Origin: Polynucleobacter sp. AP-Melu-500A-A1
GTDB lineage: Bacteria > Pseudomonadota > Gammaproteobacteria > Burkholderiales > Burkholderiaceae
NCBI RefSeq assembly: GCF_018882125.1
Contig: NZ_JACVOZ010000002.1
Location: 62,001 to 126,000, forward strand
DNA length: 64,000 nt
Direction: 5' to 3'
The position numbers and the translations under genes are program-made. Below the pieces are notes generated by a model. The model was given only the letters and a program-made list of their open reading frames with translations, was not told the origin of the DNA and did no database searches. Shown in pieces: positions 38,124 to 46,695 of this stretch (positions are counted from its first letter, which is position 1; the number at the start of each line of letters is the position of its first letter).

Positions 38124-39869
38124 ATGAACATCACTAAGTCCTTTAAACTACCAATTGTCATTTTCTCTGCATTTCTAGCCAATTCTGTTATTGCAGCAGT
38201 CATCTACCCTATTCAAGATGCATCAATTCTATTAGGGTCAAAATTTGACATTAAATTGGAATTGAACCATGTCATTAGTCAAGAAGATGCGATTATTGAG
38301 TTAAATGGCCTACCTATAAGCAAAGTCATTTCTACAAAACCCGAGTTCATTTCAAATGAAGTAGGTAAAGGTAGCACGTTTATCTATAGAGACGTTGAGC
38401 TTTCAAAGGCTGGTAAATATCAAATATCAGCCAGAACTCCACAGGAAAAAGTGGAGGTCACATGGGATGTTTATGCGAGTGGGCCTCGACGAGTAAAGAA
38501 TGTCATACTTTTTATTGGTGATGGTATGACGATTGCCAATCGAACATCGGCACGCGTTTTATCCAAAGGCATTAGCGAAGGTAAGTATCAAGGAAGACTT
38601 GCATTTGATGATATGCCCAGCACCGCAATGATTGGTACTTCTGGGTCTGATTCATTAATTACTGACTCTGCTAATTCGATGAGTGCTTACACAACTGGTC
38701 ACAAAACAGCCGTCAATGCCATGGGCGTATATGTTTCTCGAGCAAGCGATAACTTATCTCATCCTAAGGTAGAAACAATTGCAGAACTGATTAAGCGGAA
38801 AACGAAGATGTCAGTTGGAATCGTTGCAGATTCTGAATTGCAGGATGCGACCCCAGGTGCTGTAGTTGCCCATACAAGACGTCGAGCTGATAAACAATAT
38901 ATTGCAGATCAGCTATTTGCGAGCGGGGCTGAAGTTATTCTTGGTGGTGGATCAGCCTATTTTTATCCCCAATCCTCTAAGGGCTCCAAAAGAAAAGATG
39001 AGAAAAATCTTGTTGACGCATTTAAATCCAATGGCTATCAGGTAGTTTTGACAAAGCAAGAATTGCTAGCAGAATCTGCTAATAAAAATACTAAAAAATT
39101 GTTTGGAGTATTTCATCCAGATAATATGGATGGATCACTCGATCGATTCTTTCTGAAGAAAAATACTGTCAGTCAATATCCTAATCAACCTGATTTAACC
39201 GAGATGACCTCATCTGCAATTGAGGTTCTCTCAAGAAATCCAAATGGTTTTTTCCTGATGGTCGAGGCGGCGTTAATTGATAAATTTAATCATCCATTGG
39301 ATTGGGAGCGAGCTGCATTTGACACCATCATGTTAAGTAATGCCGTACAAATTGCGAAAGAGTTTGCCAAAACGCATCCAGATACACTCATTATCGTCAC
39401 GCCAGATCATACCCATAGCGGCTCGATTAGTGGCGTTGTCAATGATGAAAAGCCAGGGGCCTTACGTGAAAAGGTTGGAACTTATGCTGATGCAGGCTAT
39501 CCAAATTATCCAAAGGCCGATGTCAAAGGCTACCCAAACCAGATCGATGTCTCAAAACGACTCGCTTTTTTCTATGGAAACTATCCAGATCACTACGAAA
39601 CAATGCATCCTAAATTGGATGGTACCTTTGTGCCTGCGATCAAGAATGAGAGTGGAAAATATATTGCTAATCCCAAGTACATTCAATTACATGAGGATGC
39701 CATTCATGTTGGTGGAAATTTACCGACTAACCAAGAAACGGGTGTTCATACCGCTGACGATGCGGTATTGAATGCAATGGGCCCAGGTTCTGAGAAATTT
39801 AAAGGCTTTATGGACAATACTGAAGTCTTCAAAGTGATGGTGGATACTTTGGGCCTTGGCCGAAAATAG
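38124..39869 (+). CDS. phoA: periplasmic alkaline phosphatase with N-terminal extra domain
   Basis: 581 residues, about 100 more than E. coli PhoA. A Sec signal peptide (to about residue 25) is followed by a beta-rich domain (26-118, ending [13 protein letters not shown]) and then the phosphatase core: metal-site FIGDGMT, nucleophile Ser182 in [53 protein letters not shown] and HTADDAV. The DGMG of relatives is DGMT here and the nucleophile loop has Asn in place of Ala. It releases phosphate from monoesters in the periplasm. A PhoB-box-like repeat just upstream fits classic phoA control. The extra N-terminal domain may bind substrate or the envelope. Confidence 0.88.
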   Translation: MNITKSFKLPIVIFSAFLANSVIAAVIYPIQDASILLGSKFDIKLELNHVISQEDAIIELNGLPISKVISTKPEFISNEVGKGSTFIYRDVELSKAGKYQISARTPQEKVEVTWDVYASGPRRVKNVILFIGDGMTIANRTSARVLSKGISEGKYQGRLAFDDMPSTAMIGTSGSDSLITDSANSMSAYTTGHKTAVNAMGVYVSRASDNLSHPKVETIAELIKRKTKMSVGIVADSELQDATPGAVVAHTRRRADKQYIADQLFASGAEVILGGGSAYFYPQSSKGSKRKDEKNLVDAFKSNGYQVVLTKQELLAESANKNTKKLFGVFHPDNMDGSLDRFFLKKNTVSQYPNQPDLTEMTSSAIEVLSRNPNGFFLMVEAALIDKFNHPLDWERAAFDTIMLSNAVQIAKEFAKTHPDTLIIVTPDHTHSGSISGVVNDEKPGALREKVGTYADAGYPNYPKADVKGYPNQIDVSKRLAFFYGNYPDHYETMHPKLDGTFVPAIKNESGKYIANPKYIQLHEDAIHVGGNLPTNQETGVHTADDAVLNAMGPGSEKFKGFMDNTEVFKVMVDTLGLGRK

Positions 39870-39883
39870 AATTTTATTCATCA

Positions 39884-40600
39884 TTGGAAGCATTTCAAAA
39901 TATTAATCTTGTATCTCTGGCAGATACCACGCTGAGCTTATCGGCAGCTTTTTTATTTGGCGGATTAATAGGTCTTGAGCGGCAGTACCGCCAGAGGACT
40001 GCTGGTCTACGAACGAATATATTGGTTGCTGTTGGTGCTGCAATATTTGTGGATGCCGCAAATCGCCTAACTGGTCATGATGGTGCCGTCCATATTATGG
40101 CGTATGTGGTTTCTGGAATCGGTTTTCTGGGTGCTGGTGTCATCATGCGTGAAGAGGGTAATGTTCGCGGAATTAATACTGCAGCTACTCTTTGGGCTTC
40201 TGGAGCTGTTGGAGCATGCGCTGGAGCTGACCTGATTTTAGAGGCGGGTCTAGCTACCATCTTTATTCTTGCCGCCAATACGCTTTTAAGACCAATAGTG
40301 AGTGTGATTAATCGACAGCCTTTAGATACTCAGTCAGTAGAAGTTACCAACTCGGTCTTTATCATTACCCCGAAACATTCGCAAAAAATTGCTCTTAAAC
40401 AATTCATCGGAATTCTAGAGGCTGCTGGATATCAAACGCAGGATATTGAAGTTCGTCAGTTTGGTGCAGATGAGGTGGAGATCCAGGCTGTATTGACAGC
40501 GTCTGCTGTTAATGGCGATGAAATGGATCAATTGATTGCTCAAATTGCCGATAAGGAATATATAACGCAAGCATTTTGGACGCCCAGTACAACGGATTAA
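39884..40600 (+). CDS. MgtC/SapB family membrane protein, full-length form
   Basis: 238 residues, start TTG at 39884. The membrane part has [30 protein letters not shown] and [31 protein letters not shown], the MgtC hallmark with several membrane helices; after residue 145 comes a cytosolic ACT-like domain ([22 protein letters not shown] ... [11 protein letters not shown]). This second copy resembles true MgtC in length. It starts 14 bases after phoA, so the two are probably co-transcribed, tying it to phosphate control. In Salmonella MgtC lowers ATP and phosphate uptake; here a similar role is possible. Confidence 0.85.
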   Translation: MEAFQNINLVSLADTTLSLSAAFLFGGLIGLERQYRQRTAGLRTNILVAVGAAIFVDAANRLTGHDGAVHIMAYVVSGIGFLGAGVIMREEGNVRGINTAATLWASGAVGACAGADLILEAGLATIFILAANTLLRPIVSVINRQPLDTQSVEVTNSVFIITPKHSQKIALKQFIGILEAAGYQTQDIEVRQFGADEVEIQAVLTASAVNGDEMDQLIAQIADKEYITQAFWTPSTTD

Positions 40601-40653
40601 GCGTCTTGGTGTACTGACATATTTCTGCAACATTTACGGTTCAATATAACGCG

Positions 40654-40866
40654 GTGAACATTACCCCATTGATACAGCATTCCACTATCACTTGCCCTCA
40701 ATGTCATGCTGCAGAAATTCTAGAAGTTCCCAAGGGATCCTCTCAGCATCTATATCGTTGCAGGGCCTGTAGTGCTATTTTAAAACCTAAGTCTGGTGAT
40801 TGCTGCATATTCTGCAGTTTTGGAGATATCGATTGCTCCAGTGCCGAACAAAATTTAGCTGCTTAA
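40654..40866 (+). CDS. GDCCxxC-motif small cysteine protein
   Basis: 70 residues from a GTG start. It has CPQC at 14-17 and CRAC at 36-39, a zinc-ribbon layout, followed by GDCCIFCSFGD at 48-58 and a last Cys at 61. The GDCC-x-x-C signature marks a small family of putative metal- or redox-binding proteins, some with selenocysteine in the motif in other species; here all are Cys. Function unknown. Located between the mgtC-like gene and ppx, on the same strand. Confidence 0.7.
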   Translation: MNITPLIQHSTITCPQCHAAEILEVPKGSSQHLYRCRACSAILKPKSGDCCIFCSFGDIDCSSAEQNLAA

Positions 40867-40892
40867 TCAATACCCTAGTAGACTACGCATGA

Positions 40893-40921
40893 ATTTCATC
40901 AATATGTCATGTATTTTTCAT
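40893..40921 (+). promoter_or_regulatory. PhoB-box-like triple repeat before ppx
   Basis: ATTTCAT (40893), ATGTCAT (40904) and TTTTCAT (40915) are spaced 11 bases apart, with 5, 6 and 5 of 7 matches, ending 45 bases before the start. Confidence 0.65.
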
Positions 40922-40965
40922 AAAATCGACACAATTGAATAGCGTTATCCAACTTAGGGAGTATT

Positions 40966-42528
40966 TTGTTAGCTTATCCTGCCGATCCAGTCTCTAATCC
41001 TGCAGATTTAGTTGCTGCAGTTGATTTGGGCTCGAATAGTTTTCGTATGCTGGTGGCCCAAGCTGTTAATACACCCTCTGGGACGCAACTTCGACCCATT
41101 GACACCCTTCGTGAATCTGTGCGTTTAGCAGCAGGTCTTACTGAAAATAAGCTTCTAGGTAACGATGCATATCAACGTGGTTTGATAGCTATTCGTCGCT
41201 TTGGAGAGCGCATTCGTGGTTTTGATCCTGCAAACGTTCGTGCTGTAGCTACTAATACGCTTAGAGTTGCTAAAAACTCACAACAATTTATAGAAGATGC
41301 ACAAACAGCCCTAGGATTTCCTATTGAGGTGATTGCTGGAGTTGAAGAAGCGCGTTTGATTTATATCGGTGCAGCCCATGAAGTCCCAGCCGTACAAGGC
41401 AATCGCTTGGTAGTGGATATTGGTGGTGGTTCAACAGAATTTATTATTGGTAAAGGTTATGAGCCAAAGCTCATGGAAAGTTTATATATTGGCTGTGTAT
41501 CCCATAGCATGCGCTTCTTTCCAAAGGGCAATATTGACGGCCATGCATTTAAAGAGGCAGAGCTGGCAGCTCGCCGTGAAATCCAAGTTATATCAGGTGC
41601 TTACCTCAAGAGCGGCTGGAAGCAGGTTATAGGCTCTTCAGGAACCGCTAGAGCCTTGGCTGAGCTCATCTCTCAGAATGATTTTAATGGCCATAGCGAT
41701 GGATTAAGCATGGGGCGAGTTAATGGCGGTAGTGGCCTCATTACGAGAGATGGACTGAGAGCTCTAAAGAAACAACTTCTGAAATATGAACACGTTAGTC
41801 AGGTTGAACTTCTTGGTCTTAAAGATGATCGAAGATCAGTATGGCCCGGAGGTTTAGCGATCATGCTTGCCGTATTCGATGAGTTAGCTATTGAATCTAT
41901 GGAAGTTACTGATGCAGCCTTACGTGTCGGAGTTCTATACGACTTATTGGGTCGTTCTCAACACAGTGACATGCGCTATGTCACTGTAGAGCAGTTTATG
42001 CAACGTTATGCGGCAGATCGAGAGCAGGCAGCCCGTGTAGGTAAGTTGGCGGCTGATTTTTTAGATCAACTACCAAAACCAGATGTTGAGAATCGTTCTG
42101 ACAATATCGCCCTATTACAGTGGGCTGCCAATTTACATGAGATCGGACTTTCGATTTCACACAATGGCTATCACAAGCATTCAGCCTACATAGCAGGGAA
42201 TGCCGATATGCCTGGTTTCTCCAAAAATGATCAGGCTAGGTTAGCGGCCTTATTAATAGGTCATGCTGGTAAGCTCGGTAAGTTAGCCAGTAATGCTAGT
42301 TTTAATGATTGGCGAATGCTGTTTTGCTTACGTCTTGCTCAGGTCTTGTGTCGTGGACGTAATGATAATGATCTACCAAAAGTCAAAGTTTCGGAACATG
42401 GTGGATCCTATCTCGTTAGTCTATCTAAAGAGTGGGCTGATGAGCACCCACTGACAGAATTTAGCTTACAAAAAGAAGCAGCCGAATGGATAAGAGTAGG
42501 CCGTTCTTATGAAGTAAGTCTTAAATAG
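40966..42528 (+). CDS. ppx: exopolyphosphatase (Ppx/GppA family)
   Basis: 520 residues from a TTG start behind AGGGAG. The actin-like fold shows AAVDLGSNSFRMLVAQ, VVDIGGGSTEFIIG, GSSGTARAL and, later, an HD-type part with NLHEIGLSISHNGYHKHSAYI, the arrangement of E. coli Ppx. It removes phosphates from the end of polyphosphate; GppA activity on pppGpp cannot be excluded from sequence. In related genomes it follows ppk1; here it stands apart. PhoB-like repeats in front suggest that stored polyphosphate is mobilised when phosphate is low. Confidence 0.9.
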   Translation: MLAYPADPVSNPADLVAAVDLGSNSFRMLVAQAVNTPSGTQLRPIDTLRESVRLAAGLTENKLLGNDAYQRGLIAIRRFGERIRGFDPANVRAVATNTLRVAKNSQQFIEDAQTALGFPIEVIAGVEEARLIYIGAAHEVPAVQGNRLVVDIGGGSTEFIIGKGYEPKLMESLYIGCVSHSMRFFPKGNIDGHAFKEAELAARREIQVISGAYLKSGWKQVIGSSGTARALAELISQNDFNGHSDGLSMGRVNGGSGLITRDGLRALKKQLLKYEHVSQVELLGLKDDRRSVWPGGLAIMLAVFDELAIESMEVTDAALRVGVLYDLLGRSQHSDMRYVTVEQFMQRYAADREQAARVGKLAADFLDQLPKPDVENRSDNIALLQWAANLHEIGLSISHNGYHKHSAYIAGNADMPGFSKNDQARLAALLIGHAGKLGKLASNASFNDWRMLFCLRLAQVLCRGRNDNDLPKVKVSEHGGSYLVSLSKEWADEHPLTEFSLQKEAAEWIRVGRSYEVSLK

Positions 42529-42531
42529 TTT

Positions 42532-43458
42532 TTACAGACCCAAGAAATGCTTTGCATATCTAGGATTAATCTCCGATAGACGTAGCATGGTCAATAAATC
42601 CGCAGTATTGAAATCTGGATCCCAGGCTGGAGAGCTGCAAATTTTTGCGCCAAGCTTGAGGTATCCCTTAATCAAAGGAGGAGCATCTACCTCTAAGCCG
42701 CCATTTAACTTATCTAAGGGCAGCGGTAGACGGGGAAATGCATGGAACTCTGTTGGGGCCATTTGATCGTCGCTAAGGGAGTTATAGAGACTGGCAGCAA
42801 AATGACCACCATCAGCCATCGGAATACTCGCACAACCTAGCATGATCTCGTAACCATTTTTTTGCATATACTGGGCTAAGCCACTCCACAAAGCCATGAT
42901 GACGGCTCCAGAACGATAATCCTTATGAACGCAAGATCTACCCAATTCTACCAATTTAGGTCTCAAATGGTCTAAGCGAGACAGATCAAATTCAGAATCT
43001 GAATAGAGGCGACCAATTTCTTGAGCCTTATGTGGTGGTAATACGCGATACGTTCCAACCACCTTCAAAGTATCTTGATCTCTAATTAATAAATGATCGC
43101 AGTAAGCATCAAATTCATCAACATCTAATCCCTCTAGATTTTGAGAAAGATTTGCACCCATTTCCTCTGCAAATACCTTGTAACGTAATCGTTGCGCCTC
43201 TTTGATTTCATTTGAATTAGAGGCCCAGCTAATTTGAAATGCCGCTTTTTTAGCTCTGGTTAATGGTTTTGCAATAGAAACAGACTCAGCTTCAGTCAAT
43301 TGCATGCGTGCCTTGGTAGCAAACTTTTTTCCAAATAATTTTTTGGCAAATTTTTTGGAAAGCTTTTTTAACGCCTGAGTTTTTGAGGTTTTTGCTTTGC
43401 CATCTTTCTTAGAAGAGAAGATATCAAATGCGCCGATCGGGTTTGGAATATCAGACAT
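42532..43458 (-). CDS. olsB: OlsB-type ornithine lipid N-acyltransferase
   Basis: 308 residues. A Lys-rich N-terminal extension of about 70 residues precedes the acyltransferase: RLRYKVFAEEMGANL (91-105), VGTYRVLPPHKAQEIG, LVELGRSCVHKDYRSGAVIM (169-188) and LGCASIPMADGGHFAASLY. These are OlsB/hemolysin-like GNAT motifs. OlsB joins a 3-hydroxyacyl chain to ornithine, making lyso-ornithine lipid that OlsA completes; the product is a membrane lipid without phosphorus. It is the last gene of the plcP-agt-dgkA-olsB operon and lies tail to tail with ppx, 3 bases apart. The basic extension may hold it to the membrane. Other amino-acid acyltransferase activity is possible. Confidence 0.82.
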   Translation of the reverse strand: MSDIPNPIGAFDIFSSKKDGKAKTSKTQALKKLSKKFAKKLFGKKFATKARMQLTEAESVSIAKPLTRAKKAAFQISWASNSNEIKEAQRLRYKVFAEEMGANLSQNLEGLDVDEFDAYCDHLLIRDQDTLKVVGTYRVLPPHKAQEIGRLYSDSEFDLSRLDHLRPKLVELGRSCVHKDYRSGAVIMALWSGLAQYMQKNGYEIMLGCASIPMADGGHFAASLYNSLSDDQMAPTEFHAFPRLPLPLDKLNGGLEVDAPPLIKGYLKLGAKICSSPAWDPDFNTADLLTMLRLSEINPRYAKHFLGL

Positions 43459-43501
43459 AGTTTACCTATATATTGTTATTGCTTATCCTAAGCAAAGTTT
43501 A

Positions 43502-43906
43502 TTAGAGTTTTAAGACAAGGGGAATACATACTGCAGCCCAAACCAGGATTGCAATAAATAGCGCTATCATCACTGCAGCCGAGCCAAAATCTTTCGCTCG
43601 CTTTGATAAATCATGATGCTCAAAGGAGATGCGATCAATAGCTGCCTCTACGCTTGAATTCAGGAGTTCAACAACTAAAACCATCATTAAGGAGGAGATC
43701 AATAAAGCCTTCTCTAGATAGTTAATGGGCAAAACAATTGCTAATGGCGTTAACAGAGCAAATAACGTTAATTCTTGTCTAAACGCACTTTCTTCCATAA
43801 ATGCATATACCAAGCCGCACCAAGAATTCTTGGCAGCATGCCATGCACGCGTAAATCCTTTATTGCCCTTGTGCGGATTTTGATTAATGTGGTATTTGAT
43901 GTTCAA
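43502..43906 (-). CDS. dgkA: diacylglycerol kinase
   Basis: 134 residues, three membrane helices. The family hallmarks are GFTRAWHAAKNSWCGL, EESAFRQEL and VVELLNSSVEAAIDRISFEHHDLSKRAKDFGSAAV, with the catalytic Glu in VVELLNSSVE. It phosphorylates diacylglycerol with ATP in the inner membrane. In this operon diacylglycerol should come from the PlcP-like enzyme, so DgkA may return surplus to phosphatidate. The gene lies 10 bases after the glycosyltransferase gene. Confidence 0.93.
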   Translation of the reverse strand: MNIKYHINQNPHKGNKGFTRAWHAAKNSWCGLVYAFMEESAFRQELTLFALLTPLAIVLPINYLEKALLISSLMMVLVVELLNSSVEAAIDRISFEHHDLSKRAKDFGSAAVMIALFIAILVWAAVCIPLVLKL

Positions 43907-43915
43907 AAAAGTTCT

Positions 43916-44944
43916 CTAGGCTAGGGCGGTCAAATGTACTTCTGTAGTTTCCACCGGCTTAAGGTGATCTACAAACTGTTCAGAAGCGGCTCTCCAAGAA
44001 AACTTTTCGGCATGGGCTCTAGCAACTTCGCGAGGAATCTTTAAAGCTTGCAGGCAAGCTTCACGTAAATCTTCATTCATGACGCCTGCAGGAGAGTCTC
44101 CTAAAACATCAATCGGACCAGTCACTGGATAGGCTGCAACTGGTGTGCCGCAGGCCATAGCCTCAAGCAGTACTAAGCCAAAAGTATCTGTTTTACTAGG
44201 GAATACAAAGACATCAGCTGCTGCATACACTTTAGCTAACTCATGCTGCTGCAATACGCCAAGATAGTTAATTTCAGGATATTTTTCTTTGATAGCGGCC
44301 ATAGCAGGGCCATCACCGACAACCCATTTAGATCCTGGTAGATCAATCTCTAAAAAGGCATTAATGTTTTTCTCGATTGCAACTCTTCCGACATAGAGAA
44401 AAATTGGATGAGCAGTATTTAAGGTTTTGGATTCTTGCACCTTAAAGATTTCTAGGTCTACACCTCTGGACCAGAGAACCACATTAGTAAGGCCATATTT
44501 TTCTAAATCTTCTTTCACTACAATGGTTGGCGCCATCACAGCCATCGATGGACCATGAAACCAGCGTATGAATGCATAAGTAATGGACAATGGAATTCCA
44601 GTACGCGCTTTGACGTATTCTGGGAATCGAGTGTGATAGGCGGTAGAGAATGGCAGCTTGTTTCTAACCGCATATGAGCGCGCAGATAATCCTAATGGTC
44701 CTTCCGTTGCAATATGCATGGCATCAGGAGCAAATTCTTTAATCCTGCGAGCCACTTCTTTGCCCGGAAATAGAGAAAGGGCAATATCGGGATAAGTTGG
44801 GCATGGAATGGATTTGAACCCATTTGGCGTAATCATCTCAACTTCATGTCCCATTCCAATCAATTCGGCACGCGTTTGCTTTAAAGTTCTCACAACGCCA
44901 TTGACTTGCGGGTCCCATGCATCAGTAATGATCATAATTTTCAT
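43916..44944 (-). CDS. GT4 glycosyltransferase, probable diacylglycerol glycosyltransferase
   Basis: 342 residues, no signal. The N-terminus MKIMIITDAWDPQVNGVVRT and the C-terminal donor-site block FPSKTDTFGLVLLEAMACGTPVAA are those of GT4 enzymes of the SqdX/MgtA/Agt branch. Next to a PlcP-type phospholipase this type makes glucosyl- or glucuronosyl-diacylglycerol in marine and soil bacteria under phosphate stress. The acceptor assignment rests on the operon; sequence alone supports only a lipid-type GT4. It overlaps the upstream plcP-like gene by 4 bases. Confidence 0.8.
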   Translation of the reverse strand: MKIMIITDAWDPQVNGVVRTLKQTRAELIGMGHEVEMITPNGFKSIPCPTYPDIALSLFPGKEVARRIKEFAPDAMHIATEGPLGLSARSYAVRNKLPFSTAYHTRFPEYVKARTGIPLSITYAFIRWFHGPSMAVMAPTIVVKEDLEKYGLTNVVLWSRGVDLEIFKVQESKTLNTAHPIFLYVGRVAIEKNINAFLEIDLPGSKWVVGDGPAMAAIKEKYPEINYLGVLQQHELAKVYAAADVFVFPSKTDTFGLVLLEAMACGTPVAAYPVTGPIDVLGDSPAGVMNEDLREACLQALKIPREVARAHAEKFSWRAASEQFVDHLKPVETTEVHLTALA

Positions 44945-45750
44945 AACGCAGCCTCTTTAATAAGTGAATCTATAGCAGGTTGAAAAGTAATTTCGGGTGT
45001 TTCGACCGGCTCACCTTTGATATAGGGCCAATGGATTATCTTTAGCTCGCCGGCATGGGTCTCGACTAAAGCAGTTAAGCTCTCAACCCAGTCGCCATCG
45101 TTGCAATAGAGTAGGCCATCAATTTCACGAATTTCTGCTTTATGGATATGACCACAGACAACGCCATCGCAACCTCTGAGGCGGGCTTCTCTAGCCATGA
45201 TGTGCTCAAAATCGGCAATATAGCTCACCGCATTTTTCACTTGATGTTTCAGGTATTGAGAAAGTGACCAGTATTGCAAGCCCATCTTGACGCGCAACAT
45301 GTTGAAATAACGATTGATATACAGAATAAATGAATATAGGGTGTCGCCGACATAAGCCAACCACTTGGCATACTGCATTACGCCATCAAATAAGTCGCCA
45401 TGCGTTACCCAAAGCTTCTTGCCATCGGCAGTTACATGGATAACCTCTTCCACAACCTTTACATCACCGAAGGAAAGTCCAAAGAATTGTCTGGCACTCT
45501 CATCATGATTCCCAGGAACATAGATTACTTCAGTGCCTTTACGAGCTTTACGAAGTAGCTTTTGCACGACATCGTTGTGGGCTTGAGGCCAATAAAATGA
45601 TTTTTTGAGTCTCCAACCATCAATGATGTCGCCTACAAGATAAAATTTATCGGCTTCATTGTGTTTTAAGAAATCGAGGAGGTAGTTTGCCTGACACCCT
45701 GTTGTTCCTAGGTGTACGTCTGAAATCCAGATAGCTCGGTAATGCATCAT
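44941..45750 (-). CDS. plcP: PlcP-like metallophosphoesterase (phospholipase C type)
   Basis: 269 residues without signal peptide. Metal ligands are D11 and H13 (WISDVHLGT), D41 (VGDIIDGW), N81-H82 (VPGNHDE), H117 (VTHGD) and H201/H203 (CGHIHKAE). The pattern resembles LpxH, but the GCQANYLLDFLKHNEADKFYLVGDIIDGWRLKKS-like region (split here only for description), the WPQAHNDVVQKLL stretch and the length match the PlcP group that splits phosphatidylcholine or -ethanolamine to diacylglycerol. The following GT4 gene is the classic PlcP partner. It heads the operon and has four PhoB-like repeats upstream. Confidence 0.8.
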   Translation of the reverse strand: MMHYRAIWISDVHLGTTGCQANYLLDFLKHNEADKFYLVGDIIDGWRLKKSFYWPQAHNDVVQKLLRKARKGTEVIYVPGNHDESARQFFGLSFGDVKVVEEVIHVTADGKKLWVTHGDLFDGVMQYAKWLAYVGDTLYSFILYINRYFNMLRVKMGLQYWSLSQYLKHQVKNAVSYIADFEHIMAREARLRGCDGVVCGHIHKAEIREIDGLLYCNDGDWVESLTALVETHAGELKIIHWPYIKGEPVETPEITFQPAIDSLIKEAAL

Positions 45751-45774
45751 GAGTAGACATTTAAACCTTGCACT

Positions 45775-45814
45775 GTGTAATCATCATGACACTTTTAAGT
45801 CAGTTTTATGACGG
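45775..45814 (-). promoter_or_regulatory. four PhoB-box-like repeats before the plcP operon
   Basis: Read on the minus strand: CCGTCAT, CTGACTT, GTGTCAT, ATTACAC, each 11 bases apart (45814 to 45775). Matches to CTGTCAT are 6, 5, 6 and 3 of 7. The site lies in the 86-base gap between divergent plcP and olsA-like genes. Confidence 0.75.
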
Positions 45815-45836
45815 GTTATTAATTTAATGATTTATA

Positions 45837-46628
45837 TTGTCAACTACTATGCATAAGAAACAACTGACTCAGTCAGATGAGGAGCCATTCTTTAGGAGAT
45901 TTTTTCTATGGTTATTAGTCTGGGCTCACGTAATGAGGGGAGTTATCACACTCTTCATATTATTTCCTGCGAGCAAACCACCCGCTAAAGATGCACTTAT
46001 TAAGAGCTGGTCAAAGCATTTACTAGCCTTATTTGGCATTCATTTGAAAATTAACAACCCATCCATTGTTCCCAATACCCCATATCTTCTTGCATCTAAT
46101 CATATTTCTTGGATGGATATTCATGTTATTAATTCCTTTAAGCCCATCCGTTTTGTTGCCAAGTCAGAAGTTGAGCGCTGGCCTATTTTTGGGTGGATGG
46201 CTAAACAATTAGGGACGGTATTTATTGAGCGCGGTAATTCAAGGCACGCAATTCAAGTGGTTGGCAATATGGTAAGCGCTCTAGGCACGGAATCTATTTG
46301 CATATTTCCAGAGGGTACATCGACTGATGGTAATTCGGTTCGCCCCTTTAAAGCCAACCTATTTGAATCAGCTGTTATTAGTCAAGTCCCGGTATATTCG
46401 CTTGCTATTGAATATTTTGATAGGAAGTCAGGATTACGCACTGATGTGACGGCATTTATTGGGGAAATGGGTCTTTTGGAGTCTATGTCAACCATATTGA
46501 AGCATCGAAATTTACGTGTTGAGCTGACCTTTTTCCCTCCATCGGCTGCAAGCCCCGGATTTTCGAATGATCGTAAGTGGCTTGCCTTGCATAGTCATGA
46601 GCAAATATCTTCCTACCTAGCCCTATAA
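45837..46628 (+). CDS. olsA: OlsA/PlsC-type lyso-lipid O-acyltransferase
   Basis: 263 residues from TTG at 45837, or 259 from the ATG at 45849. One N-terminal helix (22-42), then HX4D in NHISWMD (H89, D94) and IFPEGTSTDG (157-165), the motifs of the PlsC superfamily. PlsC itself acylates lysophosphatidate; OlsA acylates lyso-ornithine lipid. I favour OlsA because the OlsB gene is in the divergent operon and both share the Pho-like control region. A general PlsC cannot be excluded without testing, and bifunctional enzymes are known. Confidence 0.7.
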   Translation: MSTTMHKKQLTQSDEEPFFRRFFLWLLVWAHVMRGVITLFILFPASKPPAKDALIKSWSKHLLALFGIHLKINNPSIVPNTPYLLASNHISWMDIHVINSFKPIRFVAKSEVERWPIFGWMAKQLGTVFIERGNSRHAIQVVGNMVSALGTESICIFPEGTSTDGNSVRPFKANLFESAVISQVPVYSLAIEYFDRKSGLRTDVTAFIGEMGLLESMSTILKHRNLRVELTFFPPSAASPGFSNDRKWLALHSHEQISSYLAL

Positions 46629-46636
46629 ATATGCAT

Positions 46637-46654
46637 TTGTAACGAAAATGACAT
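46637..46654 (+). promoter_or_regulatory. weak PhoB-box-like repeat before ppk2
   Basis: TTGTAAC (46637) and ATGACAT (46648) lie 11 bases apart with 4 and 5 of 7 matches, 41 bases before the ppk2 start. Confidence 0.45.
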
Positions 46655-46695
46655 ATCCTTAGTTTAAAAATAAACGATATTTCAGCGGATAGAAT

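Noticed and set aside
40966..42528. GppA rather than Ppx
   Set aside because: Cannot be excluded by motif, but the 520-residue length and phosphate setting favour Ppx.
44941..45750. LpxH (UDP-diacylglucosamine hydrolase) for the metallophosphoesterase
   Set aside because: Metal motifs are shared, but the length, the region around residues 15-60 and the GT4/dgkA/ols operon fit PlcP better.
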